The notes beneath the pieces are model-generated. The model saw nothing but the letters and a program-made list of their open reading frames with translations, searched no databases and was not told the origin of the DNA. Shown here in pieces: positions 11,004-21,200 of a stretch of 64,000 bases of DNA (the stretch's first letter is position 1; the number at the start of each line of letters is the position of its first letter). The DNA lies in the NCBI GenBank assembly GCA_946965045.2, contig OX337233.1, forward strand, positions 2,728,001-2,792,000, written 5' to 3'. This DNA is from Epithemia pelagica (Eukaryota > Bacillariophyta > Bacillariophyceae > Surirellales > Surirellaceae). The position numbers and the translations under genes are program-made.

Positions 11004-12214
11004 GGGTCGGTCTTATCGACACGATTTTTTCGCATTCTTCGCAAATCTTCGCATATATCCGGGTCGGTTTGCCCAAAATTTGCGAAGAAAATCTTCGCAA
11101 GTGGCCCATTTCGCAGATTCGAGGATTTGCGAAGGTTTTTGTGAAGGTCGTTGGGTAGCATCATTTTTCTTGGGTAGTACATGCAAATTCACCTCTAGGT
11201 ATATTTTACTCCTAGGGGACATCACACCCAATCGATGGGACCAATACAAATGACTTCTCTCCTTCTGTTAATTTTGAACAACAATCATATAGTGCAGCAA
11301 TGGACGACAAGATAAAGCAAGCTTTGTTACGGCACATGCACTCAGTGCATCTTCTGGGAGCTATTGCTGCATCACTGTCGCAAGAGGAAAGACCAAGAAA
11401 TCCAAGTGTGTTTCACCAACGGCTTCTATGGTCCAGTTTTCTAGAGGAGCATGGTCAGAGCTGGGTCTTTGAACGACACATGCGAATGCCACTCACCTCT
11501 TTCCATAAACTACTCTCATATGTGAAACCAGACTTAGCCGTGGATACACTGATGGCAGATTTGAGAGGCGGGCCCATTCTACCTGAAATTTCCTTGTATT
11601 GCACATTACGCTACCTAGCGGGTGGGTCATACGCTGACATTTTCATATTTTGTGGTATTTCTAAAGCCTCCTTCTACCAAGTAATATACAAGACTATGGA
11701 CTCCATTTGCCGGGCCCCGGAACTGTCCATAAAGTTTTGTGAGACAGTTGAAGAATGCCTGGAAGCTGCAGAAGGGTTCCAGCAGTGTACCATTGGGGGT
11801 TGCATCAACAACTGTGTTTCTGTGATTGATGGCTATCACTTAGAAATAGAGACTCCATCAAAAAGTGAAGTGGGAAACGTTCGTTCTTGCTTCTCTGGCC
11901 ATTACCAGACACACGGAGTGAACGTACAGGCCGCCTGTGAGGTGAGGATGCCCTACTGCTGTTGCAACTTCGACCGTTGTGGTTCTCCATTGTTTTCTCT
12001 GATTTTCCTCTCCTCTACTCCTATGTTACTTTTGTCATAATGCTATAAATTCTCAAAAGGCATAGCAATCATAGCGTCGTGGCGAAGGTTTACGAAGGTG
12101 TGCGTAGCTTTGCAATCGTTAAGACTGAACAGAGTTTCGCAACTTTGGGGTGCCCCCGAATGTATGCGAAGATTTGCGAAGAATGCGAAGAAATCGTGTC
12201 GATAAGACCGACCC
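11004..12214 (+). mobile_element. PIF/Harbinger-type element with long TIRs
   Basis: A 1211-bp element bounded by inverted repeats of about 54 bp. The left end (11004-11057) starts GGGTCGGTCTTATCGACACG; the right end (12161-12214) is its reverse complement with about three mismatches. Both outer ends are flanked by TGA (11001-11003 and 12215-12217), a 3-bp target duplication of the size made by PIF/Harbinger transposases. The TIRs and inner flanks are full of GCGAAG/CTTCGC repeats. The element contains a truncated DDE transposase and no Myb/SANT partner ORF, so it is non-autonomous. Confidence 0.8.
11300..12040 (+). pseudogene. Truncated PIF/Harbinger DDE transposase
   Basis: Open for 246 residues from ATG 11300. 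The N-terminal half contains RMPLTSFHKLLSYVKPDL and LRYLAGGSYADIFIFCGISK, the helical domain that precedes the nuclease in PIF/Harbinger transposases. The nuclease then starts with the first catalytic Asp (VSVIDGYHLEIETP) and runs to HGVNVQAACE, where the second Asp would be expected just after. At that point the frame meets GTGAGG and loses similarity, so either an intron donor or a deletion junction follows. The rest of the DDE domain is missing, because only about 170 bp remain before the right TIR. It cannot encode an active enzyme in this copy. Confidence 0.75.
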
Positions 12215-12359
12215 TGACAATTGCGCACCACCGGATTCGTCGTGGTCAATCCTCGGATCAGCTAATCGGATCAGCTGATCCAAGGCGCGGGTCGCGCGTC
12301 GCATCTCGCATCTCATCCATGTTTCATGTTTCGCATGATTCATGATGTTTCGTCAATGT

Positions 12360-12969
12360 TAGAGGTGGCTCCAGCGGTGAGCGGACGCGAAACTCTAGCG
12401 CTGGAGATCCAGCGCTGGAGAAACTCCAGCAGAGATTTTCTGTTGCTGGAAAGGTAAGCAGGTAAGCGCTACATTGGTCTCTGACTGTTGCATGTCATTC
12501 ATTTGCTCCGCACTGGTCATGACTGACCCTATGCCATTCATTTGCTCCACACTGCCTTCCACAATGTCTGATTGCAATGATAATGATGACTCATCAAAGG
12601 TGGAAGAGCATCATGTGGAAGATGAAAGTAAGTCAAGATCCCAACATTTGGTGCCTAGCAAGAAAATATCTTGCATTGCCTGCGACTGCTGCCTCTTCCG
12701 AAAGGTCGTTCAGTATTGCAGAACTGATCACATCTGCGAAACAAGCATCACTGGACCCTTCCACCGTTACAGATTTACCTTTTTTACGTGAGAATTGGGA
12801 ACATGTGTTCTCACCATAAGATAGATTCACTAGCTTCTAGCTAAGTATTTTCATCATGGTAGCACAGGTAGTCTTTTCTCCAGCGGACGCGCTTACCTAG
12901 CTCCAGCAGAGACGTCTCCAGCGCTTACCTAGCTCCAGCAGAGATGAGCTGTTGCTGGAGCCACCTCTA
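12360..12969. mobile_element. Non-autonomous hAT element (610 bp) with 8-bp TSD
   Basis: The inverted ends are TAGAGGTGGCTCCAG (12360-12374) and its exact reverse complement (12955-12969). Outside them GTCAATGT is duplicated perfectly (12352-12359 and 12970-12977), the 8-bp signature of hAT insertion. Subterminal CTCCAGC/GCTGGAG motifs recur many times at both ends. The interior keeps only the tail of a transposase ORF. It inserted about 140 bp downstream of the Harbinger element. Confidence 0.88.
12577..12819 (+). pseudogene. hAT C-terminal dimerisation domain fragment
   Basis: The segment WCLARKYLALPATAASSERS, followed by FSIAELITSAKQASLDPSTV and LPFLRENW, is a classic hAT dimerisation motif (LA..yL.lPATsa.SER.FS). 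The transposase core and BED finger are absent, so internal deletion left just the 3' end of the gene inside the element. Possible dominant-negative dimeriser if expressed, but more likely inert. Confidence 0.8.
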
Positions 12970-12977
12970 GTCAATGT

Positions 12978-13857
12978 GCTACTCCGAAAAATGGAGTACA
13001 ATGATAAACTACAGAGAGGATACAATACGACCCAGCACCATCCCATATCCCATAATATCGGATATTCGTAATTCGTATTGAAAAAATAATAAAAGTTTGT
13101 TGGACACTACAGAAATGGGGAGAGTACAGCTCCTCTATTCCTCGGAGTACTACCTACGACTAGGTAGCTTGAGTCTCTAGCTAGAGAACTTGGTATAACA
13201 TTCTTCTCTCACGTCATACTCTTGCTAACTTGCAACTTGCAACTTGTATTCATTATTCATGCTTCGACCCTCCCTCCACGCTCCACGCTCTTCATTGAAG
13301 TTTCACCCGCGTGCCTATATGATTTCTTAATAGTATGGTGTTGACTGTAGACAAAGCGTGATTAGGCATCCATTGTCCTCATGTCAAAAGCGTGTGGTCT
13401 TATGGCCAAAGGCCGGTCTTATTAGACTGGGTATTGGTATTAGTTATTAGTGCTATTGGTGTATTCTTGCTTCATATTATTATGATCTTCATATTCGTCT
13501 AAGTTCAGTATGAACGTGATGGGTAGGCCGAAGGCTTTGGGGTCTGGGGTGGAACTTCCCAGAATGACCAGCTGTTCTGTCAGCGGATGCAGAATAGCAG
13601 AAGCAGTACAAATGAGAGAAAAGGAGCGTTGTTGAAACCGTTAAATATAAACAGCTACGAATAGTTTAATGGTGAGTCATGGTATGATTTTGGGGTGCAC
13701 CGTCAACCGCGTAATCTGTGAGTATGCTATTTCCCTAAGCATATCTTTGGTATTAATGTAATACTCCCAACCATCTGTTTATGACTGAAACAGGACTTTT
13801 ACATTGAATGCTTGTTTGGGGCGTTATATTTTCGGTATCGGGCCTGCGTTCTCTCCT
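12978..13857. other. Gene-free spacer between two hAT elements
   Basis: No coding region, RNA gene or terminal repeat recognised. Short TTGGTATTAG-like and TACTCC motifs occur. Ends at the 8-bp target duplication (13858-13865) of the large hAT element. Confidence 0.4.
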
Positions 13858-13865
13858 GTCACGTT

Positions 13866-14226
13866 CAGAGTTGTGAAGTACCAAATATCGAGGTTTTAGA
13901 GGACTTTAGTCCTTTCAAGTACACTAAAGAATTGATTAGTAAGTACTTTTGTACTTAAAATTACTATAAGAATTCAATACACAGCGGAATAATGACTAAA
14001 AAGTACACTATACAATTTAGACTGAAATACTTTAGTAAGAAGAAGTACTCATCCCAACTATCAATCGGATCATTACTCCTTCCAAGGCATCTGCGGTAAT
14101 CAGTAAGTACTTCATTTAGGTACTTAAGTACCTCCACCCAACCGGTATGTACTTTCATTAGGGACTTAAGTACTTCATCACTTTCCAAGAGGTACTTTCG
14201 AAAGTACCCGTCAAATTACACATTCA
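13866..14226. repeat. Left subterminal GTAC-motif cluster of the hAT element
   Basis: At least 13 GTAC tetramers, nearly all within AAGTAC or GTACTT, in 361 bp including the TIR, in both orientations. One more lies at about 16226, just beyond the inserted mariner. The arrangement matches transposase-binding subterminal repeats of hAT elements; binding itself is inferred. Confidence 0.7.
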
Positions 14227-14228
14227 TA

Positions 14229-16202
14229 CTCCCTCCTGAAAGAAAATAGTGCACGAATTTAGAAAAAAAAACGATATCTCAACGAGCGAACGTCCTTTTT
14301 TCCTAAAATTTTTTTCCCTAGAAAGCTCTACTCATTAGCTCTATATTGGTGTATAACTTATATGTTCGATTCTTGCAAGGGGATGAGATATGACCGTTCA
14401 AAAGGCGCCATTTCGAGCTTTGCTTTTCAGTGCCCACCGGTTGAGACTTCTATGGCGCCTATGAACACGTCCTCTTCAGGGCGGCCCCCCAGGGCATCAA
14501 AGTTTAAGGCTCTGCGTGAAACAGACAAGATTCGTATTGTTTCGATGCTCAATTCCATGGTCAATCAAGGCACCTTTGGCCATGGTTCCATTGCTTTTGT
14601 TGCTCGAGAGATGGGTCTCGGCAGGTCGACCATAAGTAGGGTTTGGAGTGGCGCGCGCGTCACACGTGCCACAGGCATAATTCACTCGCCTGAATTTTCG
14701 AGGAAGTTGAGCGCGCGTGGTCGAAGGCCTAAGTTTTCACCTTCCACGATTAGATCGAGAGTAAAAGCCCTTCCGTTGATGGCACGGACCACAAGGCAAA
14801 ATCTCTCCCTCGCGTTGAAGGTTTTCACACCACGGTGAACTCGTGGGTGAAAAAAGGCATCCTTCGAAGCCACAGAAACATGTTGAAGCCTACGTTGACT
14901 GAACAAAACAAGTTGTCTCGCCTTCTCATGGCAACCTCCTTTATCAAAGAGAAAGAAGGCAAGGAAGGTGAGTATGAGTATGAGGATATGTATGATCTGG
15001 TTCATGTGGACGAGAAGTGGTTCTATCTTTCCCAGGATGGGCAAAGATTTGTGTTGACAGACGATGAAAAAAACCCACATCGCACTGTCAAGCACAAGAG
15101 TCATGTCACCAAGGTGATGTTTCTCTGTGCCGTTGCAAGGCCTCGCTTCATCCCCTATCTAAACAAGTGGTGGGATGGCAAGATTGGTGTCTGGCCCATT
15201 GGTGAGTGGGTTCCTGCAAAAAGAGATTCTGCAAATCGTCGCAAGGGAACTCCTGTGTGGAAAAACACAAGCATTACAAGAGATGTCTACAGAGCTCTAC
15301 TGGTTGAAAAGGTGTTGCCAGGCATTATAGAGAAATGGCCAGTCGAGGACAGGAAGGAAAGGGTGGTAAGGATCCAACAGGATGGTGCAAAATCTCACAT
15401 CTCTGACGACGACCCTGAGTTTCTTGAGTTCCTAAAAGATCTGAAGAATGAAGGTCAGTTGGATGCCAGTCTGTACACTCAGTCTCCCAATAGTCCAGAT
15501 ACCAATATCTGTGACTTGGGGTTCTTCAGGGCCATTCAGAGTGCAAGTTTGATTGTTGGATCGTGCGAAAAGGCTTTGATTGACTCTGTGACAAAGGCTT
15601 TTGCTGAGTATCCTAGAGAAAAACTGAACAGGACCTGGTTGACACTGCAATCCTGTTTCAACAGGATTATTGAAGAAGATGGTGGGAATGACTACCAGAT
15701 CCCCCACCTGAACAAGGAGGGTCTGGAGCGCAAAGGTCAGCTCCCTACTGTCTTGGATGTCACAAAGGCATTCGACCCAAACAACAATTTGCATGTAATG
15801 GAATAGGAACACTAATGCCTAATCCTACTAAATGAATACCTGGCCGACCTCCACTTGATTCAGGAGGCGGCCAGGGGCTACGGCCAATGATTGTCATCAT
15901 AGGACCCTTAATGGATTATTTGTTGTTATGGTTGTGTTGCTCTTGTTGTGTTTTCTCGTGTGGTTGGAAGGAGACGAATGAGTTTTTCTCGCGTTAGGAC
16001 ACGCCGGGTTGTAGGAACTGAAGCCATGGATCAACCCGGGGGGCACGTGTCACTGGTTTATGTTCATCTACGAAATCAGGGTGGAGTTCGACTCCGAATG
16101 AGCCAGCCGTCCTCCTGTAGGTTTGTACCAGAGCCTACGAGAGTTTTTAACGCGACTAAAATAACCAAAAAAAATCGTGCACTATTTTCTTTCAGGAGGG
16201 AG
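14229..16202 (+). mobile_element. Mariner-like element nested in the hAT
   Basis: A 1974-bp element with 28-bp perfect TIRs: left from 14229, CTCCCTCCTGAAAGAAAATA...; right arm ending at 16202. TA flanks both ends (14227-14228 and 16203-16204), the Tc1/mariner target duplication. The CTCCCTCC terminus is the one known from plant mariner-like elements. It carries one frameshifted transposase gene. About 390 bp of non-coding sequence follow the gene before the right TIR. It interrupts the left subterminal region of the hAT element, so it is the younger insertion. Confidence 0.9.
14362..15806 (+). pseudogene. Frameshifted mariner transposase
   Basis: The 5' part (14362-14838) encodes a helix-turn-helix: TDKIRIVSMLNSMVNQGTFG, then VAREMGLGRSTISRVWSGAR. 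The 3' part (14835-15806) encodes the catalytic domain: VHVDEKWFYLS (first Asp), VMFLCAVARPRF, RIQQDGAKSHI (second Asp) and SPNSPDTNICDLGFFRAIQS (third Asp), closest in style to plant mariners. The two parts are in different frames. The switch falls near 14815-14830, where similarity moves from KVFTPR to the HTTVNSWVKKG frame, consistent with loss of one base. The long catalytic ORF starting at 14835 is intact but lacks the DNA-binding domain. Confidence 0.85.
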
Positions 16203-16403
16203 TAGGTAATTTAGCTCTCCTTTCCTTATGTACTTTAGCACTTAATTCACGTAGTCAGCAGTCTAAACTACACGATACTTAGTAACTCTCAGTAACACAT
16301 ACCACAGACCACAGAGCACAAAGTCTTGCTGCTGTATCCTCGATCCTCGCACATCTTCACCGCCTTTTGCACCTCTGACCTTTGATGTCTAATACCCAAA
16401 CAA

Positions 16404-18176
16404 ATGGATGACTATGTTGAACGCAATTGCATCCGTTTCGAATCGAAAGGCTTCCCAATTTACTGTCTACATTCCAATGAGGCCTTTTTTTCCTTCATGT
16501 ACGACTTCATGAGAACCACTCAACACGCTTCCATGACGTCGAATGCTCTACGATGTGCCGTCCAAAGCCAAACCATCGCATGGCTCCTTCGCAACAACCG
16601 ACATATCCAATTCCAAGAAAAGAATACATGGCAATCTCGTACACACACATGCCGGATTTCGGAGTTCATTTTCTTCGAACGAGTTCAGCTGATTGTTGGG
16701 ATTATTATACGGACCCTCAAGGATGGATATTCCCCTCACCAATCCATCGATTCCTACCAACACTTCTTTGTTCCAGACGAACCTTTCTTCTCCAATCGAC
16801 TGATTCTTTCAATTTCTTGTCGTCCAAACATTACCGTAGTGAAGAACCAACACTATTGGGACTGCCTTCAATTTACCTACGGAAAAAAACCAAGCACACC
16901 ACGCCCCCCTTCCAAGGCTCATTCGATTGTATCATCCTGGTTCTTCCGTACCGGTGTATCTATTGTCTGTAAACAAGTCCCGCAGGAAATGATCGTCGAT
17001 TACTACGTCGAAGATTCAAAGGACAAGTCTACCGATTCAGAATTCTGTTTCCCTCTGTCCCTGAACCTTTATGTTTCTAAATTGGTGGCATCATTTTTGA
17101 CCGAACGTATATCTCCCAAATCACAGGACAATTCACAACCATTGGACCACACAATCCCATACAACAATTATACGGATGACGATAACAGAACCAAACAAAC
17201 GAGTCGGAAATCACGTCAAAGAAAACAACAATATCCCAAAAAGTTGTCGGTTCAGTATTCCACACACTTGTATTCAACACGATACCGCAACGCAATCATT
17301 TCCAAATTCTTGCAATCTACTTTGCATTCTAAACAAGAAATTCAATATCCGGACAGACGACATCAACCGGGAGACCCTCCAAACCTAACAACACCCGCTC
17401 GATGCTCACTTCGTATTACTCTTGTGGAAGAAACCGTTCGACAACAACGCATTTCGGAATTGTCCCAAATGATGTCTTTTCATGCTGAGCTTAAAGAGAA
17501 AGGAATATTTGCTCCACGTGATAAGTGGACTGCTTGGCTCCAATTCACTGATGACCCTACTGCTGATCGGCCTTTCATGATATTAATCACAATCTGCATG
17601 AGCTCTAGCACGTCTGATTCCCAACTGAGCTCTATAATCCCACGCTTGTTTGCCTGTGGCCTCACTTTGGCAAATGCAGTAATCGACATTGCCCAACAAT
17701 TTGGCATGAATGCTTTTTGTAGCCTTCTTTTGGAATCAGGACTGTATTACAACAACACAGAGCGGATTGTCAACGCTGCAGATTATTTTTGTCAGTACCA
17801 TGGTGGTAAAATACCTGAAGACATAACAATCTATGAGCTTACAACACTACATGGAATTGGATATAAAACTGCATGCATCGTCATCGAAGAAGCATTTCAC
17901 CGAGTTGATGGCATACCTGCGGATATTCACGTGATCCGGTGGGCCGATCATCTCTCTTGGACTCCCAACGGCATTGTTGGTATTGCCTGTTCCAAAGTGT
18001 TGGAATCATGGTTGCCCCAAGACAAGTGGTACGCAATAAACCCCCTATTTGGTGCATTCGGTCAACATTGCAGTACCATAGACTCAAAATCAAAAATTGT
18101 AGCAGCATTGACAAAGACTGACCGAGTCAGCGACCCTGTCAGAAAGAAGTTAATGACAATGATTCACAAATATTAA
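16404..18176 (+). CDS. Transposon-borne endonuclease III-like DNA glycosylase (HhH-GPD)
   Basis: Uninterrupted 590-residue ORF inside the hAT element. Residues 390-570 follow endonuclease III/MutY-type glycosylases in order: FMILITICMSSSTSD (position of the SAQATD helix), GLYYNNTERIVNAADYF, GGKIPEDITIYELTTLHGIG, YKTACIVIEEAF (helix-hairpin-helix with the catalytic Lys at residue 488), IPADIHVIRWADHLSW (catalytic Asp at 507), then LPQDKWYAINPLFGAFGQHC. Lys and Asp are 19 apart, close to the family spacing. The four-Cys iron-sulfur motif after the domain is absent (one Cys only). Residues 1-390 match nothing I recognise; they include a Lys/Arg/Gln-rich stretch (about 265-290). Family members excise oxidised, methylated or mismatched bases from DNA. 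The substrate here is unknown; removal of methylcytosine to relieve silencing, or repair at the excision site, are hypotheses. Confidence 0.82.
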   Translation: MDDYVERNCIRFESKGFPIYCLHSNEAFFSFMYDFMRTTQHASMTSNALRCAVQSQTIAWLLRNNRHIQFQEKNTWQSRTHTCRISEFIFFERVQLIVGIIIRTLKDGYSPHQSIDSYQHFFVPDEPFFSNRLILSISCRPNITVVKNQHYWDCLQFTYGKKPSTPRPPSKAHSIVSSWFFRTGVSIVCKQVPQEMIVDYYVEDSKDKSTDSEFCFPLSLNLYVSKLVASFLTERISPKSQDNSQPLDHTIPYNNYTDDDNRTKQTSRKSRQRKQQYPKKLSVQYSTHLYSTRYRNAIISKFLQSTLHSKQEIQYPDRRHQPGDPPNLTTPARCSLRITLVEETVRQQRISELSQMMSFHAELKEKGIFAPRDKWTAWLQFTDDPTADRPFMILITICMSSSTSDSQLSSIIPRLFACGLTLANAVIDIAQQFGMNAFCSLLLESGLYYNNTERIVNAADYFCQYHGGKIPEDITIYELTTLHGIGYKTACIVIEEAFHRVDGIPADIHVIRWADHLSWTPNGIVGIACSKVLESWLPQDKWYAINPLFGAFGQHCSTIDSKSKIVAALTKTDRVSDPVRKKLMTMIHKY

Positions 18177-18264
18177 TCGCTCTCCTAGTTTGTTACCTAA
18201 TTTCATCTTTGTCATCACTCATTTCTCTTCATTCATTCATTCTTTGCTTGCATACTACTCATCA

Positions 18265-21200
18265 CTATTCATCATTCTCCTCGTCGTTCTCATCGTTGTT
18301 CTCCTCGTCATTCTCGTTCTCCTTCCTCTCGTCTTCATCTTTGTAGTCGTCATCATCCTCATTCGCATCACTATCCACGAATGTATCGTCGTTGTCCATA
18401 CTATCCACTTGCTCACTAATCTCATCCTCGCCCTGGTCTTCTTCTTTGTCGTCCTTCTTTCCCATGATGCTCTTCTTCCTGCTTTGTGCCCTTGCCATAC
18501 CAGCCATAGTATCGCTAGTTTGTTGCTTCGATGCCGCATCCTTCTTATGCCGGGGAGAGACGCGTACTGGTTCCGTTGGTTTTTTCCGTTTTGGTGTATT
18601 TGGTTTTGGCTTCTTACCAATGGACAATTTAGATTTTTTCTTGCCACTACCACTGCTGGGATTGGGTGGGCACTTTCTCTTGCGCCTTTTACTCGAGCTC
18701 AACTTCTGATTGGTCTTTCTCTTTGTTGGTGGAGTGACAACAAGTACATCGTTGGCATCGTCATCTTCAGCAGGAGCATCACCTGGAGCCAGCATGTCTT
18801 CTTCAACCACTGTATCTTTCTCATTATTCTTCCTATCACTCTCATTCAGGTCCACCAATCCTGTTCCATCCTCGAAGTTTACCTCAAAGTCATCTTGGAC
18901 ATCGACTAGTCCATCATCATCGTCATTGTTGTCCATCCATTCATCATCTAGTAGACGGTTGATGATTTCATCACTGTCTTCGTCTGGTTCTTCTGGTGGC
19001 GGAACAGATGCATCAACCGAATCGTCATCGTAACGATCATCAATGGTGACATAGACAATTCGGTTTGCATTGGCTGGAGTTGTGTCTTCTCCGTGTGTCG
19101 TTAGGGTATAGGGACTGACTTTCTTGTTCGCCTTTCGTCCTTTGGCGCTATTGCCAACAGATCCTGAGCTATTGTCTTTGTTATTGGCAGTCGGGTCAAT
19201 CTTTGCCGGTGGTTTTGTGTCCATAGAGTCATTATCCAATGGCGCATCGGGTGGTGTTTTTGTACCACCTGCACTCTTTCTACCTTGCAGGCTGTCTTCA
19301 CTTGGTATTTTGGCACCTTCTACTGGATAGAACGACATTGTTACGGCGGGGTCCTTGATTACGTCTTTAGTAATGTCTCGAGTGTTGAAGTACCTCCGTA
19401 ACGAAGACGTGGAGTCCCTCATTCCTGACACAGCAAACTTGTTATCTTGCTCTTTCAAACTCTCTTCAATAGCCGCGCTAATTGCCATGTCATCAGGATC
19501 TATTTCTCGCTTATCGTATGATTTCGTGGTACCCTTTCCTGCCTTGATGTCCTTTTCGTTACTTTCGATTTCAGCCACTAGCTGTCGTGTTATACGCTCC
19601 ATTGTGCGCATTTCATTTGTCTTCCTGTCCAAATTCGACATTAGCTTGTTCTGCAGCATCCAACTGCCAATCGAGAAAATTCGTTCTTGGAACGCATTAG
19701 TTGCCGGTTTAGCCAACCACACGATAGCGGATGGAAACACGTAGGACCAGTTACTTGAGTGTTTACGCCACCATCCCATTAAGTCAAAGAACCGACCCAC
19801 TTCCAAATAGTTCCGACTGTGACAATGTCGGGCAAACATCTGCTTCTGAGCATCGTCCCATTTCGGCCATTCCTTGGTGTAAGCCTCTGTTGGATATTGT
19901 TTGATAATATCCGCCCAATTGAAGTCAATTTGTGACTCGCAATGGCGGAGAAAGTCGTCATAGCACTCTGTGCATGCCTTTTTGAGTGCTTGTTGTACAA
20001 CTTGCTCTTCGGCGGCCTTGGACGCTTTTCCAGTTATATTCAGTAGTGCCTGTTTTCTCAGGTCACTTGCTTGGCGCATTCTTTCAAACACATCCATAGA
20101 CTTGTATTTGAGAGTGGCTCTATTTGGCTCGACGACCAATTCCGACGAGGAGTCAGATGTTTTCTTGTTTTGAGACGTCATCGCAGCTCCAATAGCCGAG
20201 ACCCGATGGTTAGTGAAGCGGTCTATCATATCGTTGATAATGATAGTGCGACCTTCCTTCACGTTGTCTTGATCGTATACACCGAAATTTACAAACATGT
20301 CGGCATAAACATTTGCCAAAAGGGGATTGCATCCAACGGCTTTTAAAGCGTCCGGATCCCGATTGTACAGATAGTAGCGAAACTCTTGGATGATTCGTCT
20401 CACCAACAATCTGGGCCCAGGATAGAGATCTTTGTATGGAATGGCTCTACGTGCCTCATCCAAGTCGTCAATACTTTTTCTAGCGTCCCAATACTTTTGA
20501 GGTTTATTGGGTCGCAACAAACACCCAACACCACAGTCGGGACCTTCCATTCTCATTCTTTGAGCATGGTAGAAGGAAGTGTAAATTTCCAGAAGAGAGG
20601 CGGAGTTGGAACCAGGGTCATCGGTCTGCAATTTCATGGCGACCATCTTTATGTTGGTTAGGATGCCTTCGTATTGCGCGAGCTGCAACCATTCGTCCTC
20701 TGAGGGATACCGCTTCTTAAAATTGGGGTCGCTTAGAGTGGCTGTCTTACAATATTCATCCATGCAGGGCTTATCGCGAAACAAATTGTGAATTGACAGA
20801 ACAAGGCCCCCAACCCGGGTGTCATTTGGCAAGGGGATCAGGACAATTTTGCCACCAAATTTCTTGACTCCGTCCTTCAATCGTTCCCACCGGTGTGGTG
20901 CCTTGCTGGAGGTCAACCAGCTCGCAAATTTCTTGAAAATACTCCATAGATCACAAAAAGAGTCGTTGGAATCTATCAAAATGCGATTTTGGTAGCGTTG
21001 TACCAAGCCAGTAGCGTGTTTTAACACGAGCTCGGCCTTGTGCATATCGCACTTGCCAGTTTTGTCGGGATTGCCAATGATATACTTACCCGCCAAAACG
21101 GCAGATGAAGTATTATCGTTGACAGCGGCACATAGGTCAGCAGTGGAAAGACCGACACTCAGTAGAAGGGAGTCGGTCAAATTGGCCACGTCGGTGGCAG

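Noticed and set aside
15948-16205. Plus-strand ORF after the mariner transposase
   Set aside because: It overlaps the right TIR and has no domain; it is the non-coding 3' segment of the mariner.
16553-16972. Alternative-frame ORF inside the glycosylase gene
   Set aside because: Shadow frame. The 590-residue frame is open throughout and carries the HhH-GPD motifs.
18190-18909. Plus-strand Leu/Val-rich ORF resembling a membrane protein
   Set aside because: Antisense to the GAT/GAA-rich acidic tail of the hAT transposase; hydrophobicity is a reading artefact of the low-complexity sequence.
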